From contig NZ_JAEB01000001.1 in assembly GCF_000518685.1 (NCBI RefSeq), positions 186,001 through 250,000 on the forward strand: a DNA stretch of 64,000 nt. The letters are read 5' to 3'. Under the pieces are notes generated by a model. That model searched no databases, was not told where the DNA came from, and saw nothing but the letters and a program-made list of their open reading frames with translations. Positions 1-7,156 of the stretch are shown piece after piece; positions within the stretch are counted from its first letter, which is position 1; each line of letters starts with the position of its first letter. This stretch comes from Eubacterium xylanophilum ATCC 35991. Lineage in GTDB: Bacteria; Bacillota; Clostridia; Lachnospirales; Lachnospiraceae. A program made the translations under genes and the position numbers.

Positions 1-429
1 GCTTTGAAGGAGTTGTCTACTGTTCTTGGAAGCAAGGGAAATGTTTCCCCAGCTGAGCCAAGCTCACCGGTTGAAAAGAAGGCTGATGAAATTAAGAAAC
101 CTGCAGCAACTAATAATACAGCAAAAGCAAATGCAAAGACTAGCGCAAAAGCACCAAAAGCTCCTAAGATTACAAGTGCTAAGGTGAAGAAAAACAAGCT
201 TGTGATTAAGTGGAGCAAGGTTAAGAATGCTAAGGGATATGTAATTTACAGCTCTTCAAAGAAAGCTGGTAAGTATAAGAGTATTGCTAAGGCATCAGCA
301 AAAGCTACCAAAGTGACTATTAAGTACAACAAGCGCACAAAGTTTGTCAAGATCAAAAGCTATATTAAGTCTGGTAGCAAGAAGGTTTACTCTGGATACA
401 GCTTAGCCAAAAAAGTTGTAAAGAAATAG
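1..429 (+). CDS. C-terminal part of a surface protein with an Fn3-like domain (5' truncated)
   Basis: The reading frame is open from the first base, so the true start lies outside the window. The visible 142 residues begin with a Pro/Ala/Thr/Lys linker (about 15-55). A domain of about 85 residues follows, with the pattern of fibronectin type III-like modules common in secreted Lachnospiraceae proteins: KLVIKWSKV, then AKGYVIYSS, then KYKSI, then VKIKSYI. The end is strongly basic (KKVVKK). No catalytic motif is visible. The full protein is probably exported and wall-associated, but the N-terminal signal cannot be seen. The stop lies 25 bp before the next gene, so co-transcription is possible. 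Confidence 0.7.
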   Translation, partial: ALKELSTVLGSKGNVSPAEPSSPVEKKADEIKKPAATNNTAKANAKTSAKAPKAPKITSAKVKKNKLVIKWSKVKNAKGYVIYSSSKKAGKYKSIAKASAKATKVTIKYNKRTKFVKIKSYIKSGSKKVYSGYSLAKKVVKK

Positions 430-454
430 TTTATAGAGAATGAGGTGAAGTGAT

Positions 455-1792
455 ATGAGTATAGATTGGCTCTCATTTGCCGCACTGGCAACGGTTATAG
501 CGCTTTTTGCAGTAATATTTATATTGAGAAAAAAGAAGGTTAACTTTACATTATTGATTTTGGGAACACTTGTAGCGGGTGTTGTAGTAGGAATTATATT
601 TAGTGGACATACATCATATATTACACCAATAGGAAAGATATATGTCAGCGTATTAAATGCAATGGTTATTCCTATTATCAGCATATCGATAATCAGCAGT
701 GTCACTTCACTTTCAGGAGTAGCACAGTTAAAGGGGATTGGACTTAAGTCCATCCTCTGGCTGTTAACCACGACGCTCATAGCGATAGTATTGACAATAG
801 GATTGGGACTCACATTTGGTGTAGGTAAAGATTCATATTTGTCTATAGAGGGAGTAGATGCATCTTCATTTACAAATAAAGTTACTTCTTTTTCGGAAGT
901 AGTAGTGAATTTCTTTCCGAGAAATATAATTAGTGATATGGCGGATGAGAATACAATTCCGGTAATCCTATTTGTATTATTGATCTCTGTTTCATATGTG
1001 CTTGTTGCGAACAAGAATCCTGAGAAAGTTAAGCCATTTAAGGATTTTGTGGAGGCGGCTAAGGAAGTTATATTCAAAGCACTCTCAATAGTAGTTCGCC
1101 TCACGCCATATGCAGTCCTCTCTTTGATTGCAACAAGCATAGGAAATGGAGTAAACAAGAAGGGAATGCTATGGTCGCTCGTAGTATTATTAATTGTATC
1201 ATTTATCGCATTTGTAATCGATACATGGGTAATTAATGGTGCATTAATTAGTTTGTTTACAAATTTAAATCCGATCTATTTTTTTAGGAAAATATTCCCA
1301 GCGCAGGTTATCGCGTTCTCAACCCAGTCAAGTGCGGGAACATTGCCGGTATCACTTGATATTCTCAAGAATAAAATTGGTGTAGATGAGAAAGTGGCAG
1401 ATGTAACCACACCTCTTGGAACAACTATTGGAATGCCAGGTTGTGCAGGAATCTGGCCGGTTATAATTGCTATTTATGGAATAAATGGTCTCGGGATTAA
1501 CTTCAGTGCCAGTCAGTATGTGCTTTTAGTGGTAGTATCATTGTTTATATCACTTGGAACGGCGGGTGTACCTGGAACTGCTACGGTAACAACAGCAAGT
1601 CTACTGACTATACTGGGACTGCCTCTTGAACTCATCGTCTTAACTCTTCCTATTTCGTCTATTGCAGACACGGGAAGAACAGCGACAAATGCGACAGCGG
1701 CTATTGTATCTGCGACATTGGTTGCTGCAAGTGAAGACGAGATTCATGAAGTTGAAGATAAGGAATGGAGGAAGGAATATGCTAAGATTTAA
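455..1792 (+). CDS. Sodium:dicarboxylate (SDF/DAACS) family symporter
   Basis: A 445-residue polytopic membrane protein. It matches the dicarboxylate/amino acid:cation symporter family, which couples uptake of acidic amino acids, dicarboxylates or cystine to Na+ or H+. Seen: hydrophobic segments throughout, the serine-rich hairpin-loop signature TQSSAGTLPVSL (about 290-300), PLGTTIGMPG, and the late SSIADTGRTATNATAA segment in the cation/substrate-binding region. Length is normal for the family (400-460). The ATG follows GAGGTGAAGTG. Substrate cannot be assigned; the N-terminal layout resembles TcyP-type cystine carriers as much as DctA. The next gene overlaps its 3' end by 14 bp. Confidence 0.85.
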   Translation: MSIDWLSFAALATVIALFAVIFILRKKKVNFTLLILGTLVAGVVVGIIFSGHTSYITPIGKIYVSVLNAMVIPIISISIISSVTSLSGVAQLKGIGLKSILWLLTTTLIAIVLTIGLGLTFGVGKDSYLSIEGVDASSFTNKVTSFSEVVVNFFPRNIISDMADENTIPVILFVLLISVSYVLVANKNPEKVKPFKDFVEAAKEVIFKALSIVVRLTPYAVLSLIATSIGNGVNKKGMLWSLVVLLIVSFIAFVIDTWVINGALISLFTNLNPIYFFRKIFPAQVIAFSTQSSAGTLPVSLDILKNKIGVDEKVADVTTPLGTTIGMPGCAGIWPVIIAIYGINGLGINFSASQYVLLVVVSLFISLGTAGVPGTATVTTASLLTILGLPLELIVLTLPISSIADTGRTATNATAAIVSATLVAASEDEIHEVEDKEWRKEYAKI

Positions 1793-2948
1793 TAGAATAT
1801 TGAGAATTGCGTCGATAGCCCTGTTTGCTGGAACGCTGACTATTGCAATACCTCAGTTTAGTAGAGATGCCAAAGCGATAGTATATGAGGATTGCGATCT
1901 TGATGGATACGATGATGCAACCGGTGCATCAATGCCTTGGATAGGATTTGATGCAACCAAAGGTGATGAAATTCCTTCGGATTGGGATGGAAAAACCATA
2001 TACGGAAGCAAGGCTGAGTATAGAAAAGCTCATGAGAAGAAAGAGCAGGTTAAGCAAGAGCAATCTCAATCATCATCTGAGAAAAATGTTCAGCAGACAA
2101 CATCATCTCAGAAATCTTCTTCAAAGACTGTAGAAAAAAAGACTGTTACAAGTGTGAAGAAGAAATCAGGAACAGCTACCAAGGCGGATTCTAAGAGTGA
2201 CAAGAAAGACACAAAAAAGTCGGACAAGTCAAAAATCAAAGAATCCAAGAAAGCGGATTCCAAGAAAGATAAAGCTAAAGACGATAAAGAGTCCAAATCA
2301 AAGAAAGATGATAAGGATTCAGAAAAATCAGACAAGAAAGATAAAAAAGCAAAAAAAGAGGAGAAGAAAGCAGCTAAAGCTGATTCTGAGAAGGAAGAGA
2401 AAGATTCCGGAAAGGCCAATGAAGAAGTGGAGGGCAGCACGGGCGCGGATGAGGAATCAGCAGAAGAGCCAGCTGCGGTAGTAAGTGATGATACTTCAGA
2501 GAATTCTTCGAGTTCGGATGGAATCAAGTTAACGGTTAGGGAGTCGGATGGAAGCCTTATTCATGCAGGCGGAAATCTCACAATAACAGGTGAGGGCACT
2601 GAGATCGAGGGAACAAAAGTGTCTTTGGAACTTAGATCGGATAATAAGATTTCTCTAGGTGAGGTTGTTGTGAATGACGACGGAATATTTGAATTAAATG
2701 CTCAAATACCGGAAAATCTTGAGCCCGGCGAACATGAAGTTGTGGCAATAGTAGACGGACAAGATATTGTCAGCAACAAAATCCAAGTTGGAAGAAAGGG
2801 TGTTGAAACGTTTGCAGAGGCATTCTTAGTTGGCTTTGATGGAACCAATGCCGGATTTGTTCCTGGGTTGTTAATACTCATAACTCTTGGAGCTTTGTCA
2901 GCTGTTGGATATATTGTTGGTGGTGTAGTGAAAAAAGATAAGAAGTAG
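1779..2948 (+). CDS. Exported, membrane-anchored Lys/Ser/Glu-rich protein of unknown function
   Basis: 389 residues. The ATG at 1779 follows GGAGGAAGGAAT and lies inside the last codons of the symporter gene; an upstream in-frame start at 1662 has no such site. Residues 1-33 look like a signal peptide ending near DAKA. About 80-245 is a low-complexity stretch of Lys, Ser, Asp and Glu. About 270-355 looks like a small beta-sandwich (ending GEHEVVAIVDGQ). A C-terminal hydrophobic helix follows (LLILITLGALSAVGYIVGG) with a KKDKK tail, giving an outside domain on a charged stalk tethered to the membrane. The overlap suggests translational coupling to the symporter. No homologous family is recognised. 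Confidence 0.75.
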   Translation: MLRFNRILRIASIALFAGTLTIAIPQFSRDAKAIVYEDCDLDGYDDATGASMPWIGFDATKGDEIPSDWDGKTIYGSKAEYRKAHEKKEQVKQEQSQSSSEKNVQQTTSSQKSSSKTVEKKTVTSVKKKSGTATKADSKSDKKDTKKSDKSKIKESKKADSKKDKAKDDKESKSKKDDKDSEKSDKKDKKAKKEEKKAAKADSEKEEKDSGKANEEVEGSTGADEESAEEPAAVVSDDTSENSSSSDGIKLTVRESDGSLIHAGGNLTITGEGTEIEGTKVSLELRSDNKISLGEVVVNDDGIFELNAQIPENLEPGEHEVVAIVDGQDIVSNKIQVGRKGVETFAEAFLVGFDGTNAGFVPGLLILITLGALSAVGYIVGGVVKKDKK

Positions 2949-2956
2949 ATAGTATA

Positions 2957-2997
2957 AAGTCAGGAGTCATTGTGTGAGTGACTACCTGACTTTTTTT
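2957..2997 (+). terminator. Rho-independent terminator
   Basis: AGTCAGG-A-GTCA pairs with TGAC-T-ACCTGACT and is followed by seven T. It ends the transcript of the two genes before it. A dispersed repeat copy starts directly at its end. Confidence 0.85.
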
Positions 2998-3044
2998 GGA
3001 AACGCATATTGCTGGTCTTACAAGCTTTGCTTGTAAGACAATTT
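2998..3044 (+). repeat. Dispersed 45-bp hairpin repeat, copy 1 (type A)
   Basis: Consensus head GGAAACGCATATTGCTG, then GTCTTAC, an 11-base insert AAGC-TTT-GCTT, then GTAAGAC-AATT. In this copy the stem is 11 perfect pairs around a TTT loop (3015-3039). Confidence 0.9.
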
Positions 3045-3048
3045 TTGT

Positions 3049-3095
3049 GAATCGCATAGCGCTGGTCTTACTCACGTCGTTCGTAAGACAATTTT
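3049..3095 (+). repeat. Dispersed 45-bp hairpin repeat, copy 2 (type B)
   Basis: In tandem with copy 1. The head is GAATCGCATAGCGCTG. The hairpin insert is TC-AC-GTC-GT-TC between GTCTTAC and GTAAGAC, so the two inner pairs are AC/GT beyond a TC/TC internal loop. Confidence 0.88.
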
Positions 3096-3165
3096 TGCTA
3101 ATTGAGACAAGTAAAAAAAACAGATATGCCATTTTATTGACTAATATTAGTGTTATTATTACTAA

Positions 3166-3237
3166 GGGTGTAATGGTGAATTGTATGCATCTGTAAGTGT
3201 TTATCCTCAGGGAACAGAGTGGGATACAATCAAGTAA
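3166..3237 (+). pseudogene. Remnant of a gene C-terminus upstream of lipoprotein 1
   Basis: After a stop at 3163-3165, 23 codons read to a TAA and end YASVSVYPQGTEWDTIK. The same ending (YGSVSVTPFGDTPDTIK) stands before the second lipoprotein gene at 4896. There is no start or ribosome site, so this looks like the tail of a gene left behind by the duplication that made the two lipoprotein genes. Confidence 0.6.
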
Positions 3238-3253
3238 TTAAGGAGTATAATTA

Positions 3254-4570
3254 ATGAAAAGAGAGAGTAAACTTAAAAACACTATATTAGTTATAGCATT
3301 GCTATCAATATGTGCATGCAACAAAGAACAAGTGGGAAACACTGTTGCTACGAGTAGTGCAGCAACTAATAAGGTATATAATGCAGAAAATGTGGTTACT
3401 AGTAACGTACCGACAATAAATCCCACATCAGAGCCGACAGAAAAGCCAGAGCCAACTCCGACGGTTAGTCCAATATCAGTGAAGACAGTAAAACTCAGTG
3501 ATGAAGTGACAATCAAAGTCGAAATGGGCGAAAAGGAGTGTTCAATTTGCAAGATCACTGCGAAAAAATCATGCAGGAAGATTGTAATACCAGGAAAGGT
3601 TGATGGCAAACCTGTAACAAAGATAGAATACGAGTACAGATGGCAACCAATTGAAGATAGTACTTATAACATTTTTGGCAAAGAGAATAATAACAGTGAT
3701 GTGGAAGAAGGAACACCAGAAGATTGGTATGAAGCCAATAATAAAAATATAGAGGAGATTATTCTTCCGGATTCTATCAGAAGAATTAAAGGATATTCTT
3801 TTATGGGACTAACAGGACTAAGGAAAATAAAGTTACCAAAAAATCTCGAAAAGATTAGCACAAGAACATTTGCAAGATGCTCTAGGCTTACAAGAATTGA
3901 TATTCCAAAGAAATGTAAAAAGTTTGGAATGGGTGCATTTATATTGTGCTCAAATTTAAAGAGAATTCATATCCAAAAGGGAAACAAAAACTATGTAGAA
4001 ATAGGAGATTGTATTCTCAAGAGAGATAAGATGTATATGTATACATTTGCCAATTTTAAGAAAAACATAGTTATTCCTAAAGAAGTAAAAGGTTTTTGTG
4101 GAGATTCCTTTAACTACTTTAAGCCAAGTACAATTACGCTTTCAAAGAAGAATAAATACCTGAAAATGAGGAGTAATTGCTTATATGAGAAGAAGACAGG
4201 AAAACTTGTTTTTGTAAAATCAAACTCCAAAAGGGAAGTAAAGGTACCGAATGGAGTAAAAGTATTAGGTAAAGAAATAGCAGTAGTAGGCTATGTGAAT
4301 AAGATTACTCTCCCGAAAACTGTAAGGGTATGGTGTGAACAGTGGGCAAGGCATATGTATACAGAGCATGGTAATACAGAATCGACAGTGATTGTTGTTA
4401 AAGGTAATAGAGTTCCAAGATTTAAAGGAAATGGATATGTAGTTATACCAATAGGTGTTGAATTTGAATTCAAAGAAAAAGTTGCTAGAAAGTATAATAA
4501 GTTGTTTAAAAAACACGGATGCAGAATAATAAAAACAAATCAGAATACGTACTATTCTGATTTGAAATAA
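3254..4570 (+). CDS. BspA-like leucine-rich-repeat lipoprotein, paralog 1
   Basis: 438 residues; the ATG follows AAGGAGTATAATTA. The N-terminus is a lipoprotein signal (KNTILVIALLSICAC, lipobox ICA/C), so it should be lipid-anchored outside the membrane. A Thr/Pro/Glu linker (about 55-75) leads to LRR_5-type repeats from about 160: IEEIILPDSIRRIKGYSF, LRKIKLPKNLEKISTRTF, LTRIDIPKKCKKFGMGAF, with later weaker repeats (IVIPKEVKGF, VKVPNGVKVLGKEI). Such BspA-like repeats mediate surface binding in gut bacteria and protists; the ligand here is unknown. It shares its whole architecture with the gene at 4920 (for example KITAKKSC..IVIPG and ILPDS), so the two arose by tandem duplication. Confidence 0.82.
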   Translation: MKRESKLKNTILVIALLSICACNKEQVGNTVATSSAATNKVYNAENVVTSNVPTINPTSEPTEKPEPTPTVSPISVKTVKLSDEVTIKVEMGEKECSICKITAKKSCRKIVIPGKVDGKPVTKIEYEYRWQPIEDSTYNIFGKENNNSDVEEGTPEDWYEANNKNIEEIILPDSIRRIKGYSFMGLTGLRKIKLPKNLEKISTRTFARCSRLTRIDIPKKCKKFGMGAFILCSNLKRIHIQKGNKNYVEIGDCILKRDKMYMYTFANFKKNIVIPKEVKGFCGDSFNYFKPSTITLSKKNKYLKMRSNCLYEKKTGKLVFVKSNSKREVKVPNGVKVLGKEIAVVGYVNKITLPKTVRVWCEQWARHMYTEHGNTESTVIVVKGNRVPRFKGNGYVVIPIGVEFEFKEKVARKYNKLFKKHGCRIIKTNQNTYYSDLK

Positions 4571-4572
4571 TT

Positions 4573-4617
4573 GGAAACGCATATTGCTGGTCTTACAAGC
4601 TTTGCTAGTAAGACAAT
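4573..4617 (+). repeat. Dispersed 45-bp hairpin repeat, copy 3 (type A, one mismatch)
   Basis: Starts 2 bp after the stop of lipoprotein 1. Identical to copy 1 except that the right arm reads GCTAGTAAGAC, which breaks one pair of the stem. With no other terminator here it may end this transcript. Confidence 0.88.
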
Positions 4618-4749
4618 TATTAATCCAATTTTTTCTCAAAAAGTACTTGACATTATATATAATGGTTTAGGCAAGTGTGCGCATGCACACAAATAATAGA
4701 GAAAAATGGAGATTATAATCATGTAAAAAAAAGCATTCCGTTTACCTAG

Positions 4750-4896
4750 GATAATCAGCGTGAGGATGCGACATACAGACTTTTGGGATTAAAAAGATAC
4801 ATGAATTCTGCCGGGGAAAGTGAAGATAAATACCTTGATATGTATGGTTCTGTAAGCGTAACTCCATTTGGAGATACACCGGATACAATAAAGTAG
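4750..4896 (+). pseudogene. Remnant of a gene C-terminus upstream of lipoprotein 2
   Basis: 48 codons open from an in-frame stop at 4747 to a TAG, with no credible start. The translation begins DNQREDATYRLLGLKRYM and ends YGSVSVTPFGDTPDTIK. It is longer than the remnant at 3166 but shares its ending, so both lipoprotein genes carry the same degraded upstream neighbour. The family of the parent gene is not recognised. Confidence 0.6.
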
Positions 4897-4919
4897 TTAT
4901 TTTATGGAGGATTAAGATT

Positions 4920-6188
4920 ATGCAAACATTTAAAAGATATGCAATGAGTTCGTTAGTAGTGCTTATTGTAATTTGCGCTTGTGGGAAAGCGGAAAATCAT
5001 ATAACAGAAGCTGCAGATAGTATATTGCCAAGACAGACGGAAGAAGCAAAAGAATTAGTAGCACAGCCAGTAGAGGTTAAGGATATATCACTTAATAAAG
5101 ATGTTATATTAAAAGTAGCTGTTGGCTCAAAGGGATGTTGTATTCGTAAAATAACTGCCAAGAAGTCTTGTAAGAAACTCGTTATTCCGGGAAATATTGA
5201 GGGCGTGCCTGTTACTAGTATTGAACATACTAGCAACAGTACAGCTGCGCCTGACGATGATGAAGATGACGACGGTCTTTCAATCAATATTTTTGGTGTG
5301 ATGAATAATAATAGTGATTGTGACGGAGCTGCGTCTACAGAGGAATTAATGCATGCCAATAATACAAATATTCAGGAAATTGTACTTCCAGATTCAGTTA
5401 AAACTATAGCAAAATCATCATTTCAGGGCTTGACAGGATTGAAGAAAATTCATCTGCCGAAGCAATTAAAAGAGATTGAGGATTACACATTTGCAAGATG
5501 TTCTAAATTAAAGAGAATAGATGTTCCGCAAAATGTTTCTAAGATTGACATAGGAGCTTTTTGGCTCTGCAAGAGTTTCAAAAGATTGCATATAAAATCT
5601 GGGAATCAGTTTTTCTTGGAAAAAGGCGATGTGATACTGAACAAATCAGATTATTCGATGTTTATGTTTTCAAAGAAAAAGAAGAATGCTGTGATTCCCA
5701 AAGAAGTGAGAACGGTTGGACGGAATGCTTTTAATTTCTTTGAGCCTAAAACTATAAAGGTTTCAAAGAAAAACAAATATATAAAGCAAAAGCAAAATTG
5801 TATATATGAGAAAAAAAGCAAAACCCTTGTTGCCGTTAAAAGTGACAAGAATAATGTTGTAAATATTCCCAAAGGGATAAGAACTTTGGGGAGTGAAATT
5901 TGTTGTATTGGATTTGTTGATAAAATTATTATTCCTAAAAGTGTAAAGTACTGGTGTGAGTATTGGTATTATAATATGTACAACGATAGTTCTAGGAGTA
6001 GAAGATGTATTATTTATATTAAGGGGAAAAAGACTCCAACTATTATAGGTGATGGGGAAAAAGCAATACCATGGGACTATGCGTACAAATTTAAAAAGAA
6101 TTACTTTAAATTGTTTTATAAGTCATTTAAAAAAAATGGCAGAAAGCTTAGATGGAGTAAAGTATTTAAAGCATATGTATGCGAATAA
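4920..6188 (+). CDS. BspA-like leucine-rich-repeat lipoprotein, paralog 2
   Basis: 422 residues; the ATG follows GGAGGATTAAGATT. Lipoprotein signal with lipobox ICA/C (VVLIVICACGK). It then follows the same plan as its neighbour at 3254: KITAKKSCKKLVIPG, an acidic insert (DDDEDDD near 108), and LRR_5 repeats IQEIVLPDSVKTIAKSSF, LKKIHLPKQLKEIEDYTF, LKRIDVPQNVSKIDIGAF, then the conserved NYMKP-like block KKNKYIKQKQNCIYEKK. The C-terminus is basic and aromatic (KLFYKSFKKNGRKLRW). Expected on the outer face of the membrane. Divergence between the paralogs is spread over the length, so both seem intact rather than one being a pseudogene. Confidence 0.82.
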   Translation: MQTFKRYAMSSLVVLIVICACGKAENHITEAADSILPRQTEEAKELVAQPVEVKDISLNKDVILKVAVGSKGCCIRKITAKKSCKKLVIPGNIEGVPVTSIEHTSNSTAAPDDDEDDDGLSINIFGVMNNNSDCDGAASTEELMHANNTNIQEIVLPDSVKTIAKSSFQGLTGLKKIHLPKQLKEIEDYTFARCSKLKRIDVPQNVSKIDIGAFWLCKSFKRLHIKSGNQFFLEKGDVILNKSDYSMFMFSKKKKNAVIPKEVRTVGRNAFNFFEPKTIKVSKKNKYIKQKQNCIYEKKSKTLVAVKSDKNNVVNIPKGIRTLGSEICCIGFVDKIIIPKSVKYWCEYWYYNMYNDSSRSRRCIIYIKGKKTPTIIGDGEKAIPWDYAYKFKKNYFKLFYKSFKKNGRKLRWSKVFKAYVCE

Positions 6189-6215
6189 TGCCCATTATTA
6201 AGATTTTTAGAGAGT

Positions 6216-6251
6216 ATAAAACAAGAGCAGCATATCCTGCTCTTGTTTTAT
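6216..6251. terminator. Perfect hairpin terminator after lipoprotein 2
   Basis: ATAAAACAAGAGCAG and CTGCTCTTGTTTTAT flank a 5-base loop. The A and T tracts at the two feet make it able to act on both strands. Confidence 0.8.
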
Positions 6252-6276
6252 AGCAATAAAAATAAATGTGGCTGTC

Positions 6277-6304
6277 GCACTAACAATTAAAAAATTGTTA
6301 GTGC
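6277..6304. repeat. 12-bp perfect hairpin at the left end of the block
   Basis: GCACTAACAATT and AATTGTTAGTGC with an AAAA loop. The left arm overlaps the terminal inverted repeat. Confidence 0.8.
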
Positions 6305-6369
6305 TCAGCTCCTTTTTGCAGGCTAAATTAGGGAGATTTTATTAAAATTCTTTGTTAATTGAGGAGTGA

Positions 6370-6773
6370 GGGGCATGCCTATTTGAAAAAGAAGGATTTG
6401 GCATGCCCCGAGAAGGGGAGAGACTTGTTCGAGAAAGAGTGAGGGGCATGCCTATTTGAAAAAAGGGGATTTGGCATGCCCCGAGATGGGAAAAGACTTG
6501 ATTGATAATGCGTGAGGGGCATGCCTATTTGAAGAAAAAGGTTTTGGCATGCCCCGAGAAGGGGAGAGACTTGTTCGAGAAAGAGTGAGGGGCATGCCTA
6601 TTTGAAAAAAGGGGATTTGGCATGCCCCGAGATGGGAAAAGACTTGATTGATAATGCGTGAGGGGCATGCCTATTTGAAGAAAGAGGTTTTGGCATGCCC
6701 CGAGAGGGGGAGAGGCTTGATTGATAAGCGTGAAGGGCATGCCTATTTGAAAAAAGAAGATTTGGCATGCCCC
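6370..6773. repeat. Tandem array of six 73-bp hairpin units
   Basis: Each unit has GGGGCATGCC and GGCATGCCCC, a perfect 10-bp stem, around a 20-21-base A-rich loop (TATTTGAAA...GGATTT). Left arms start at 6370, 6443, 6516, 6589, 6662 and 6734, so the period is 73, 73, 73, 73 and 72. Unit spacers alternate between two types (GAGAAGGGGAGAGACTTG and GAGATGGGAAAAGACTTG), giving a 146-bp higher-order repeat. The last left arm has one change (AGGGCATGCC). Confidence 0.92.
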
Positions 6774-6870
6774 GAGAGGGGAGAGAGACTTGAATGAGCC
6801 TTCTGCCTGAATACTTTGATTCATACGATATCTCAGCTTTTTCGAAGCCTGAGATTTTATTGGAAACATC

Positions 6871-6915
6871 GGAATCGCATGGCGCTGGTCTTACTCACGT
6901 CGTTCGTAAGACAAT
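6871..6915 (+). repeat. Dispersed 45-bp hairpin repeat, copy 4 (type B)
   Basis: Head GGAATCGCATGGCGCTG, hairpin insert TC-AC-GTC-GT-TC. It is followed at once by a shortened copy. Confidence 0.85.
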
Positions 6916-6941
6916 AAACGCATATTGCTTGTAAGACAATT
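6916..6941 (+). repeat. Dispersed repeat, internally deleted copy
   Basis: AAACGCATATTGCT is joined directly to TGTAAGACAATT. This is what results from a type A copy if the 18 bases between two TTGCT direct repeats are lost, removing the left arm of the hairpin. Confidence 0.75.
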
Positions 6942-6980
6942 ATTTTTTTGGAGGAATGTCAGCACTAGATAAGTATAATA

Positions 6981-7025
6981 ATTGTCTTACGACCACAGGG
7001 AGTAAGACCAGCAATATGCGTTTCC
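6981..7025 (-). repeat. Dispersed 45-bp hairpin repeat, copy 5 (type C)
   Basis: Inverted copy. Read on the minus strand the insert is TC-CC-TGT-GG-TC between GTCTTAC and GTAAGAC, with CC/GG inner pairs. Confidence 0.88.
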
Positions 7026-7027
7026 AA

Positions 7028-7130
7028 AAAAACAGGAAGAGGCCAACCAGAGAGAGACTTCAATGCGCATGCATTGCGTCTCGAGTCGGTTAGACTCTTC
7101 CTGTTTTTAGACTGTCTTAGTGCGACAGCC
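7028..7130. repeat. Long imperfect hairpin element, copy 1
   Basis: CAGGAAGAG, CCAACC and GAGAC arms pair with GTCTC, GGTT and CTCTTCCTG arms around an AATGCGCATGCATT centre. A T tract and then TTTTTAGACTGTCTTAGTGCGACAGCC follow. The minus-strand element at 61637 has the same parts in the same order. It may also end the thiC transcript. Confidence 0.7.
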
Positions 7131-7156
7131 CCCATGATTATGTAGATTAACTTGTT

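Larger units (their letters stand above)
6270..7130. mobile_element. 861-bp gene-free block with 14-bp terminal inverted repeats (MITE-like)
   Basis: GGCTGTCGCACTAA at 6270-6283 is matched exactly by TTAGTGCGACAGCC at 7117-7130. Between them lie a 12-bp perfect hairpin (6277-6304), six tandem hairpins, copies of the dispersed repeat and a long hairpin. No coding region with a ribosome site is seen inside. The same end sequence recurs once at 61637. No transposase is present, so if mobile it would have to be moved in trans. Target duplications were not found. Confidence 0.5.

Noticed and set aside
2108-2527. Serine/phenylalanine-rich minus-strand frame
   Set aside because: Mirror of the Lys/Ser/Glu-rich stalk codons of the plus-strand gene at 1779; no start signal.
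2996-3196. 66-codon frame over repeat copies 1 and 2
   Set aside because: It arises from the repeat sequence; similar frames recur at other copies on both strands without ribosome sites.
4647-4668. TTGACA followed closely by TATAAT before lipoprotein 2
   Set aside because: The two hexamers are only a few bases apart, which cannot be a sigma-A promoter, and nothing suitable lies 17 bp after TTGACA.
6370-6773. Regular repeats that could be taken for a CRISPR array
   Set aside because: The repeats are themselves long palindromes with a 20-base loop, the intervening sequences are near-identical and alternate in two types, and no cas genes are near.
6525-6869. 114-codon minus-strand frame with repeated GACQ..FFFQIGMP units
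   Set aside because: It is simply the translation of the hairpin array. There is no ribosome site, and the frame is open only because the 73-bp period shifts frame between stop-free units.
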